Shown: piece after piece, positions 39,601 through 43,600 of the stretch
Numbering within the stretch: position 1 is the first letter of the stretch
How the letters are laid out: every line of letters begins with the position of its first letter
Origin: PALSA-894 sp034669145
GTDB lineage: Bacteria > Pseudomonadota > Alphaproteobacteria > Rhizobiales > Xanthobacteraceae
DNA length: 64,000 bases
NCBI GenBank assembly: GCA_034669145.1
Contig: JAXDNY010000223.1
Span: 1 to 64,000 of the forward strand
Direction: 5' to 3'
Notes under the pieces: model-generated
Told to the model about the DNA's origin: nothing
Seen by the model: only the letters and a program-made list of their open reading frames with translations
Database searches by the model: none
Position numbers and translations under genes: made by a program

Positions 39601-40546
39601 CCAGTACAAGTTCGTGGCGGGCTCGGGCGACGACGATCACGTCCTTGGCGGCGCGGGCAACGACACCTTCGACATGACGGCCGGCAACGACATCATCGAC
39701 GGTGGGGCCGGTAACGATACGCTCAACGGCGGTGCCGACAGTGACACTCTCAATGGCGGTGCCGGCAGCGACACGGTCAGCGGCGGCACTGGAAATGACC
39801 GCATCACTGGCACGCTGGATGGCGTGGCAGATACCTACAATGGTGACGGCAACGACGCGGTGAACGCCATCACCGGCGCCGGCGGCGACACCATCGACTA
39901 CTCGGCAACGACGAACGGCATCTCGGTGACGCTAGCGAGCGGCGCCGCGACGGTCATCGACGATCAGGCCGGCACCGACACGCTCGGCGGGATCGAGAAC
40001 GTTACGGGCGGTTCGGGCGACGACATCATCACCGGCGATAACAACGCCAACATCCTGATCGGCGGCGCCGGGATCGACAGCCTGACCGGCAGCGGCGGCG
40101 CGGACCGCCTCGTCGGCGGCGCCGGAGCCGACAATCTCAGCGGCGGGGTCGGTGCCGACATCTTCGTCTACGAGCAACGCTCCGACGGCGGCAACGCGAT
40201 CAGCGGCCAGGACCTCATCTCCGGCTTCTCGGTCGGCGAGGCGGACAAGTTCGCGTTCGACGACGGCTTCTTCAACGGCGTTGCGTTGCCTGGCGACTTC
40301 AATGACAGCGGGCACGTCAATGCGAGCTACTTCCTCGTCACAAACGTGTCGGGAACGAGCTACGCGGGCGGCGCCAGTCAGCCGATCTTCGTGCTGGACG
40401 ACGTGTCGCCGGGCTTCGCGGGGACGCTCTGGTTCGACGCCGAGGGCGACGGACAGCTCAACGGGGTCAATGACGTCAAGATCGCCGACATGTCGAACGC
40501 CAGCGTGCTGACCGGCTTCAATCAGGATCACCTGCTGCTGATCTGA
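21638..40546 (+). CDS. Giant (about 6300-residue) RTX/cadherin-like/beta-helix surface adhesin with type I secretion-like tail
   Basis: One uninterrupted frame encodes 6302 residues, far larger than ordinary RTX proteins. In order: tandem 110-residue repeats (about 30-700); cadherin/VCBS-like immunoglobulin-fold repeats with eight NDAP junctions and LANDTDVDG motifs (about 705-2290), interrupted by an unrecognised 215-residue insert at 1221-1435; then from about 2430 RTX nonapeptide blocks (GGxGxDxL) alternating with six right-handed beta-helix domains and one LamG-like domain (about 3370-3620); and a C-terminal domain from about 6170 (GADIFVYEQRSDGG) ending DHLLLI, as in type I secretion substrates. 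There is no N-terminal signal peptide and I saw no cysteine, both typical of such substrates. I start at 21638, where AGGGGG precedes the ATG; 21611 is also in frame. Role inferred: calcium-dependent surface adhesin or biofilm protein. Confidence 0.9.
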   Translation: MSVFTLTVGTDNFTGNSGENNTVFLTSTTLQSVDTVTGGATGSFFDILTITAGGTIAAAQFAGVTRFELLNLASAGNSVALTNGLVANSSAGIFSVIGGTGNDSVDASGVNNGMRIAFYAGSGTDSFTGGNGNDYVEFTAAELTAADSVNGGNGFDFLAFSTGGTIGAAALASITSIEEVLLSNAGNSIALSNAFVAGADNGVMSIVDGTGNDTVDASGITNSKRIAFFTSTGNETFTGGNGSDYLSFHADQLTSGDHVTGGANYDIIEFDTAGTVAAGALTSVTGIDELILNAGGTNVTLTNAMVAGTDNGVLVILDSGSGNDTIGGSAVASNRIVFQSNGGNDSFTGGGGSDVALFTAAGLTSGDTFAGGTGFDVLQFTTAGTVGAAAFTNFTGVDELFLTLGGNTITLNGGVVASSDNAVFVVYDDGGTNTIDASAATLGGRVVFNAIANGNKTYTGGTGSDFFQFAAANLNGDTLAGGNGAGTDFLVVTDNGTVTAADLANVTQMEIVQLAAGGSIALANTLSNSGSLEVDGTSAVDSIDGSGVTGYNLVIKGEGGADTLKGGGGNDQIFLPDTNFIAIDGNGGFDKIVLTSALDGQTFDLSAQVSKITDVEAISLEGAANAVLNIAPGDIAQINSTTNLLYVVAGSDDQINVSGTGWSQLETNHTNGQLPGHIFVHYHHTNGSDLYIDGTAPTSINTGALAAINDAATAVEDVVTAPTGNLIANDQYSGDPSLLSVSNVAGATDGGATFTIDGTYGRLVVTKATGNYTYTLGVTVAQQTAGQHLATGAAPTETFTYTVTDGSLVNSANLVVTVYGTNDAPAATATVVPNATEDTAYSFNVSTLFTDIDSVPSADTLTYSVAGLPAGLTFAGSTISGTPTNADVGSHSISVTANDGHGGSLTRAFSLSVANTNDAPVGTAATFTINEDTPLAGSVAGTDVDGDGLTFSLVAGSATNGVATVSPSGAFTFTPAANFSGDATFQFRANDGTVNSAPQTVTIHVTAVNDAPAAAGAGNTASGNEDNTIIGSVPAGSDVDDATLTLTYQLVTGPNTATEGTLTLNTDGTFSFVPVGNFNGPVAFTYRVVDPHGAHSDPQNFTITVLAQNDNPVAVADVAPQAVIAGTSLAVDAAHGVLANDTDVDGGTLSVSAMTGATDNGTTFTVVGDHGTLVLNKATGAYTYTALPATPPDYGTDSFSYTVSDGQGATATSTLTVEVTEQGYRTLDAGSLDGSGNIFVGTGNTGASYNVSENHAGGLELGLKVHYRTGDDLQPLSRDADGTAHYLVPLATQAIDAAHHVPAAQANRVAWSFDYSVNTDASGSSGKTLADYNFTITISDGEGHTQIYDLQHLSATNTPWQLRGGPANTGFGDEETGAAAASPGLSQNSVNIGFAFLQAAFGDNLAGKHFDIQLTATDAATGALAATVHDQLVVDTPPVATPNTASVTEDVDNDGGTAGTQTFASGNVITDATADSDINGNPITVSAVNGGAGNVGASVAGTYGTLVVNANGSYTYTLNNALPSVQSLGATATATDTFTYTVTDGVTPNAGATATLTVTVHGSNDPVNSPPTLTADVTEDLITVTSGNVLDAVTDADSGDTHTVTAVNGLGGNVGMAVAGTYGTLTIDTAGNAQYTLNNGLTAVQQLNTGSPALIDTFNYTVGDGHGSFATTTLNVSVHGTNDAPVANFDFATVAEDTAGPAGFNVLTNDSDVDAADTKTVSTFTFAGVTHNAGDAITLGSGLSVNVAANGDVSFTQAGVFNGLNNGQSSTQLINYTMADSAGAQSSATAQILVTGVNDAPVANPNTITVIEDTPTAINVLGNDTDVDGPGPLALDSITGTSGTTTIVAGNSYTLAVTGGSLAVSTAGALTFTPASNLAGNNVGSFSYVAKDGNGALSNSAAVTINVTPVNDAPSPTQDAFSVNENGAASVGNVITGNNGNGVDSDVETPLANLTVNGIRIPGSGSFTSVPNGGSATLTFANGAQVTVDSSGNVTLAQNGAFESLGAGQQDELTIQYRLLDTGDPAGSGSGPGAPTTANANVRIVINGQNDAPVAAADTSYTTAEDTPLVLAVLGNDTDVDGPLPLAVARINGAPVSVGNNVTVTGGSVHVNADGTLTFTPTPNSTIDGAFTYTAKDGSGTESAAVNVAIDVTPVNDAPQTNFDPFTVAENGPANVGNVLANDTDIDGPNLQVTSFTVIVGGTGTFSVGSTATLANGATLSVAANGDVTLTQGASYDYLGNGETAQVLFSYQVSDNGSPAMTAGDAAQIIINGVNEAPTLSLGSPLAALETASSSPVGIAVAAATAAVTDEESKIKTIEVDISSGYQDGTGSTGERAQLNALGDFALSLFGGSASFVDNGNHGTLTVSFPTPITASQATQVLKQIDYIDQIGDFTLAIALDDTRTISVRVQDHDNVWSNTVTHDVNIAADVLDGSGNGTFVGGRFNDTINGADGNDTLSGGKGADTLIGGSNTAAGDTVNYAKELDSGEVSETGTHGVAVNLSGAAYDLDSADSIYDPSHIVNSPAVAAGSATDTYGNTDTLSGIENVVGTKYDDTIVDEASTSNSYSAGEGTLANPEVAGDTVAFNGTLGPSTPGTPYFRVLATGVDGDDFTVQYFDPDLGPSGTVLATDTLTDVENMIFDNGTATSILNAENPVWVIEDGYLIGTFTTVAAAVAKANLAGGMTVVEIGHGTTPPADYDEGAINVTRAMTIKGIGAQQIIHATDGVDLFVVSGSAAGLVRFENLALSDDGAGPTADYGIRFAGTYGVNASTNLQVSGVSVSGFEQTGFLVNGGGTTVNVAVDHSTFSGNGGNANSGGSGDILFFEYTGAASLDHVTVTGTTSGLPATTADYGIQFAGFHDSDDAIANAIGNVSFSDVSVSGHYDNALVYIQGYNNLSGLSFAATTIGNAASTAGWTGLYVEPKSTGGPFAPSGTTSTLDLTDVTLAGTYGWQTTFQLPGADLILGVPTNDHIIGSGSNDAIRTLTGTDAIEAGGGNDLIVYDTLPGAKHTVDGGLGTDTEVVFGTAGAETFNVNAISGTQLGINILAGTSPASTVAATLANYEVATTAVEEINIQTGNGGDNVVITGDLQGTGVSTSTITVVGGTGNDTVDASGMLNAVDTGPLDASRVGVDFTGGAGNDTFISNSIGSSDRFDGGTNTTGDTVDYSAVTGGGVSVHLGNQSATDIGGTGVGSDTLIGVENAIGSGQHDVLVGSSVANMLSGGGGDDSLAGNAGADSLIGGLGIDTADYSLESGTNGVTVDLGLNTAADTFGNTDTLTSIENATGTSLADTLTGGTGVNVLTGLGGNDTLIGTGDDTLRGGANDDVYYAHMSDDVQENSGQGTDEVRAIESYTLDANVENLTLLDNGVSDTQDFENFDIGPITDGEHGWTVNGPNASRDQTVELVSGNKMFRMSSDPGIPDFAGPYSPELSATAGEPQTSADFNGQSIKFVFKPVDPTPDGSRLEVDFGKADGTDRNNFMVLESVNGGIRIAVAEPNNIDGDFDNPGTYPNDWRELVSDVDPTVTHTLEMRLQYVDGLDNDIINIYLDGHYIGTTTTFENYRDLAAPVFPAATHAQNAEANQTDRVFFRPSANGAPNDGAGGQNKGFYFDNVSSDVHNNIDGTGNDLANIITGNAGDNTLAGKGANDQLTGGAGIDTAKYDDAYSNYAVTYTTDAHGFVTGASQVQETGPAGLVAEGTDTLISIERLAFSNVTLDLTKRVQLFDGANKLIGTFDHIQDAVNAGADGYTIRLAAGAYSEFVDVTKDVTIAGANSGTSGAGIRGAESVLTGGVRVSHSGATIDGVKIAGIYDTSAIDGTDVDNGVFINAANVTITNSLLDGTGLGDVRPFSTTGSVTGLDFNHNAVVHWEEGAYITAGGSGTIGTNVFDHDGNGVLTESVSMIITGNAFSNMVGSQVAALPFVDTDVSTFVLADNTFDNNSQPVSIYPNAAGTQTVSGTVFSDKFKGGDNFGDHGLSTGPLTFHGGAGNDIVYGSDLGDTLLDGGPDNDQIAGDGGDDALHGGGGNDALYGGLLAGADAGKDTATYDDARANYTVVTTSADGFVTSVTDVTETTVTGTNEGHDTLSGIEVLLFSDVTLDLTQNVQLFDSTGKLIGTFGTIQGAVNAAAGSGGINETIRIREGVYTEQVAIDGTAGTLAGLTITGADTDGNPATGVTVKSPAVLAINGVSDHWGDNVRAGIAVKNVTGVTISNLTVDGSYAGDTTPGSNGDEITGIAYLHASGAISGVHVEHASNSTGGGLFGLQHGSGIFADNGTGTQLSLAITGSTIDTFQKTGILVWNANVNVRDNTVTGIGATDLTAQNAMQIGGSSGTIGAAGHGNTFGGVGYTGGTWSSTDLIVYEPTAALTIASNTFNGTGNVSALTVGLDLTDVASSVSVTVSNNAFGTVGHGLYDGIDAYTYDGSVGLGSDPVMSGNTFTEIQSNGIYLDPEFVASGPTFTTNTAFTETGSQFADVLHGSNGADNFSGGAGNDDLMGRLGVDTINGDAGDDTIAWRAGDGNDSIDGGNNGAPHTDNDTLNVAANGHNLTLTASGASFTVSQDDSPATNTATVTEVEEVNIALSGGETITLVGNFTAAGVDVNSIVVNGSTGTTAETVDASGMISTQHIEFTGGSGNDTFIESNAGGNDTFAGGLGVDTVDFSHETTGGITVDLSNTSAQNTVNAGMDTFSNVENVIGTGFGDTITGNSSANMFTGGDGADTFTGGTGNDTIYGGNPTSDASTTDKAIFSGSSSSYTITFDPFAAGGADGIDVTVTGGADGDDTLHGVELLQFGNGTIDLTKAVLLFDSANHLIGAFDHIQDAVNATDGSGDTIKVRNGLYVEQVTIDATKDGLKIVGESEAGVTVQAPNVLVSNGIAPSNGRNVNGVITVDGADNVQVKTLTVDGALKGGAVVGASNPTMAGVSYLNATGGLIDHVTVTHVRESDAGFGNQRNLGIFVSNSNPSPSLPNTPSDIEKGTLKTIEISHTTVTDFQKGGIVVSFANASIHDNTVTGKGLTGLTAQNGIQLAGSTGSIVGNTVTGIGYNVPTNAFGYAILTFTNRDVTIDGNHITGTGVNPALDGSGGIAAISSTGVIVTNNDIHQVVDAADVYATSGAPFVDALAPSATINPGGAFDFSSNAVDADVPFSVFFQPFAAATDAFNVTGTNRDDEIYGASAADTLNGGAGADILEGRGGADHIDGGTGDDIILIASPSDFAVGETIEGGANIDTIRFTSTTANDTLVLSSAVTGVENVTISDASGNTAGTTALNIDASAVLTGLGITGNAGANSLTGTAQADTLNGGGGDDVLTGGNGGDTVHGGSGLDTANYTTAYAGHSVAWSGTTATVTGGTDTGAGDVIDTTGKLQFTDKAVWLVNDEVGSEYTTLAQLFDGNAANGEAANGDIIILDDGTYVGDVTVNKAVTILGANAGTAGMGSRSAESIIEGQLFVTAGATIDGIEVHNTTNNSTQFIGVRIQNTAADVTVKNSLFYSTGPNGSAEDRAINMDTTVSGHVTIANNLITGDQTTSFGSSNWHRGIWSDGSTSQLDITGNTIDHVRSGMNLDGLNNATTNVSGNTFLADGTGIAVGGNYVGAPAALALTAIHDNFFNNTSEDLNVQNLTTTVSFDATATNNTATEAGTPVFLVDGGRGGDTLTGTAGVDVLLGHALDSMVGNDSNTLTGKGGNDLLIGANGTGTDTALYSGTIATSDITAVVTDTNPILGGTQTGWTVNGGAEGTDTLSDIEIVDGAGAGRILLVGNGGYASIGAAVAAAVDGDTILLAPGTYTENVTVDKDITIAGANHGVAYNGTRISESDIVGQIYVHADGVTIDGVKITNGANVGGVPAGVYVDRDNVTITNSVFVGDGTGGMAGVLTPFGGGVDGLMLSNSSFAGWYWATYFNPTTEFNVTGNLFNNTGLVGDDFADTSVIASNIFDGANAGIGYGVFDTTDDLGAVAGATNSYLNTSSNGIYLYGDGDAGGQTMSGTVFDDYFTDQYKFVAGSGDDDHVLGGAGNDTFDMTAGNDIIDGGAGNDTLNGGADSDTLNGGAGSDTVSGGTGNDRITGTLDGVADTYNGDGNDAVNAITGAGGDTIDYSATTNGISVTLASGAATVIDDQAGTDTLGGIENVTGGSGDDIITGDNNANILIGGAGIDSLTGSGGADRLVGGAGADNLSGGVGADIFVYEQRSDGGNAISGQDLISGFSVGEADKFAFDDGFFNGVALPGDFNDSGHVNASYFLVTNVSGTSYAGGASQPIFVLDDVSPGFAGTLWFDAEGDGQLNGVNDVKIADMSNASVLTGFNQDHLLLI
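21700..23360 (+). repeat. N-terminal tandem 110-residue repeats of the giant protein
   Basis: Anchored on the GxGNDxxDAS-type motif, repeats begin their AAC-GAC/ACC anchor codons at 21941, 22271, 22604 and 22934, a period of 330, 333 and 330 bases. Each unit has FTGGxGxDxxxFxAAxLTxxD, then a strand pair (xxIxFxTAGTVxAAALxxxTGxxELxL) and a NxVxLTNxxVAxxDNGxxxxxD segment. They resemble degenerate RTX blocks fused to a fixed beta element. At least four clear copies and partial ones at both ends. Confidence 0.75.
23764..28475 (+). repeat. Cadherin/VCBS-like repeat array of the giant protein
   Basis: About a dozen immunoglobulin-fold units of roughly 85-130 residues with VCBS and cadherin_5/Big_9-like motifs: NDAPVA at unit starts, AEDTP, VLxNDTDVDG, GTYGxLxxNxxGxYTYTL, TFTYTVTDG, and VTVxGTNDAP at unit ends. 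Eight exact NDAP junctions plus NDNP and NEAP variants are present. Such arrays form extended calcium-stiffened stalks in bacterial adhesins. Unit boundaries are approximate. Confidence 0.8.
28927..40160 (+). repeat. Alternating RTX and beta-helix modules of the giant protein
   Basis: RTX blocks (GGxGNDxL, DxLxGGxGxD) occur near 28960, 31300, 31540, 32530, 33590, 35060, 35760, 37150, 37540, 38640 and 39640-40150. Between them lie parallel-beta-helix (pectate-lyase/CASH-like) domains starting near 29605, 32800, 33946, 36037, 37740 and 38880, each opening with a strand such as VQLFDxxxKLIGTFxxIQDAVNA and a GxYxExVxxxKxxTIxGAN motif. Three of them share the same upstream linker ending VTLDLT or TIDLT, giving a composite module that has been duplicated (anchor codons at 32804, 33950 and 36041). 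Confidence 0.75.
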
Positions 40547-40584
40547 GCGAGGCTTGCCGCCACTGAGCCACGCCGAGACACAAA

Positions 40585-40619
40585 GAAAATGGGCAGGCCA
40601 ACCGGACCTGCCCATTTTC
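40585..40619. terminator. Bidirectional terminator between the giant gene and the TpsA-protease gene
   Basis: GAAAATGGGCAGG (40585-40597) pairs perfectly over 13 bases with CCTGCCCATTTTC (40607-40619) around a nine-base loop. The A-run before and the T-run after make it work in both directions, so it serves the convergent genes ending at 40546 and 40642. Confidence 0.9.
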
Positions 40620-40641
40620 ATGCGATGCAGATTGTCTCAGC

Positions 40642-43600
40642 TCAGCGGCGCAGCTGCGTGACCTTCGGCCCGGCCTTGCTCAGCGCCTGCACCGGGTCGA
40701 CCAGGCCCGCGCCGACGTCGGTGGCCGCGCCAATCTTCTTCGCGGTCGCCGAGAGGATGCTGCGCACCTCGGAGGGCCGCAGTTCCTTGTTGCGCTCCAG
40801 CATCAGCGCCACCACGCCCGAGATGTGCGCGGCCGCGACCGACGTGCCGGTGGTGAGCTGATAGCCGCCCTCCGGCGCCGGCACGAGGATGTCCACGCCG
40901 GGCGCCGCGATCGCGACGTACTTGCCGCGATTGGCGTTCTTGTAGGTCTTGTCGTCCATGTCGGTCGCCGAGACCGCGATCACGTTCGGATCGGCACCGG
41001 GGAACAGCGGCGGCGACTTCGGCCCCGCGTTGCCGGCCGCGCCGATCAGGATGATGCCCTGATCGGTGAGGCGCTTCATCGCCTGCTGCAGGATCGGATC
41101 GCGCGGGCCCGCAAAGCTCATGTTGATGACCTTCGCGCCCTGATCGACCGCCCATTGCAGGCCCTTGACGATGTTCAGGCTGGTGCCCTGCGCGCCGCCG
41201 CTGTTGACGCCGAAGGCGCGGATCGCGAGCAGCTGCGCGCCGGGAGCTACGCCGAGCAGGCGCTTGTGCGAGGCGATCGCGCCCGCCATGCCGGTGCCGT
41301 GCGGATGCGCGGTCTGGTCGTCGGAGGGCAGCGCGTCGTAAGAGCCGGTGACCGCGCCCTCGAGGTCGGGATGCTTGGAGTCGATTTCCGAATCGATCAC
41401 CGCGACCTTGACGGTCTTTCCGGTGGCGATCAGGTGCGCTTCGACCAGCCCGAGCTTCTCGACGATGTACTGCGCCGAGTCGCCCCTGCGGCTGGTGTCG
41501 GCGGGCGAAGGAGCCTGCGCGACGTCCTGCACCAGCTCATAGGCGTAGCTCGGCTGGAACGAGAAATTCTTGCCGAGCTCGGCCTCGGCGGCGGCGATCA
41601 CGTCACGCACCGGCATGCCGCTGGTGATGCGGAAGCGGATCACCGTGCGGCCGAGCAGGGCGATGGTTTCCCGATAGGTGATCTCGAGCCCGAGCTTGCG
41701 CGCGAGCGCCGCGAGTTCATCCGGCGAGATCCTGCCGCCGAGCTGCGCCACCGCTTCGTTGGAAAGGAAACGCGTCTCGTGCAGCGGCGGCATGCCGCTC
41801 GGCAGCGGGCCGAGGCCGTATGCGGCAAAGCCGATGGCCGGCGGACGCCCGGCTTGGCCGCCGCCGCCTTTCTGGTTGCCCTTCTGGCCGCCCGGCGAGC
41901 CGGGTGAGCCCGGCGTGGCGGTGGTTGTCGTGTTGACGACCTCTTCGGACTTCTTCTCGGTGAACGCGTCGTTCGTCTGCGCCGACACGAGGTTCACGAT
42001 CGGCTCGGTCTGCGGGATTTTCGGCTGATCCGGCGTCGGCTGCTGCGATCCGTTTGGATTGAACAGCGTGCCGCCGCAGAACTGCCCGCCGTTGTCGCAA
42101 GTCCGCTCCGGAAGATTGGGCAGCCCGGCCGTCGGATAGTCCTGTCCGACCTGGGGGCCGACCGTGCTGCCAGCGCCGCCGCTCGCCGTGCCCGTAGCCG
42201 TCGAGTCGGGTGTTTTCGTTCCGACGAGCGTGAAGCCATCAGGGAAGCGCAGCGCGCCATTGGCGCCGATCAGGCCGCCGACAATGCTGTTCGGTCCGGA
42301 CGAAACGTTGCCGCTCGATGACGACGGGTCGACCAGTCCGAAGTTCAGGCCGACCAGGCCGCCCGCGATGTTGTTCGCACCCGAGCCGGCGACGCTCGAC
42401 GACGAAGTCGAATCCTGGATCAGGCCGAGATTGAGTCCGACGAGACCGCCGAGGTAGCTGTCCGAGGTTCCCTTGACGGGGCCGGACGAGCTCACGCGCA
42501 CGAGGTCGGACGTATTTGCGCCGGCAAATCCGCCGACGACGCTGTTCGCACCATTGGCGGTAACGGCGCCTGACGCGGCGGAGTCGATGATCTTGCCATC
42601 GAGATTGCCGGCCGCGAACCCGCCGAGCACGGAATTGGAGCCGCCGCTCACATTGCCGAACGCGACCGAGTTCGTGATCTGGCCATGATTGCCGCCGACG
42701 AACCCGCCGGCTGTGCCGTTGTTGCCGACCGTGACGGTGCCGCCGAAGCCGAAGAATCCCGCGAAGCTGGTGTCGATCGTGCCGCCGTTGCTTCCAACGA
42801 AGCCGCCCGCGTTGCTGTTGCTCGTGACATTGCCGGTCGCAAAGCTGAACGAAATCGAGCCGCTGTTGTTTCCGGCGAAGCCGCCGGCGTCGCCCTCATG
42901 CGCTGTCGCTGGAGCAGTCGAAGTGACATTGCCGAATGCGAACGAGCCGGTAATGGTGCCTGCGTTATCGCCAACAAGCCCGCCCAGACTAAACCCGCCG
43001 CCGCTCACATTGCCGGTGGCAATAGAGCCCGTGATGGTGGCCCCGTTCCCGTTGAAGCCGACGAGCCCGCCCGCGAAATTGTCGAGAGACGAGACATCGC
43101 CGGTCGCGCCTCCGCCGATGATCGTGCCGTTGTTGGAGCCGACCAAGCCACCCGCGGAACTCTTCGAACCCGCGCTCACCGCGCCGCCCGCGACCGACGA
43201 GTTGATGACACCGTTGGCGTCGTTCAGTCCGACAAGCCCGCCGATCGCGCCGGCCTTGAAGATGTCGCTGCTGTTGCCGCCCGTTACATTACCGGTCGCG
43301 ACACTCGAATTGATGGCGCCGAAATTGAATCCGACGAGCCCGCCGGCGCCGGCGCCGGTCGCGTCAGAGAGACTTACAGCGCCACTCGCGCTCGAAAAAT
43401 CGATCGTGGCAGTGTTCTCGTTTCGCCCGACGAGGCCGCCGATGAAGCTGTTGGTCCCGCCCGAGACGTTGCCGCTCGCGGTCGAGAACGTGATCGTGCC
43501 GGGATTGTCGCCGACAAGGCCGCCCGCGCTGTTGCCGCTCGACCCGCTCGTTGCGCTGCCGACGCTGACGTTTGTCTGTAGCGCATTCGACAATGTGATT

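Noticed and set aside
21700..40160. Tandem repeats considered as a CRISPR array or satellite DNA
   Set aside because: The repeats follow codon phase and encode known protein repeat motifs; there are no short identical repeats with unique spacers.
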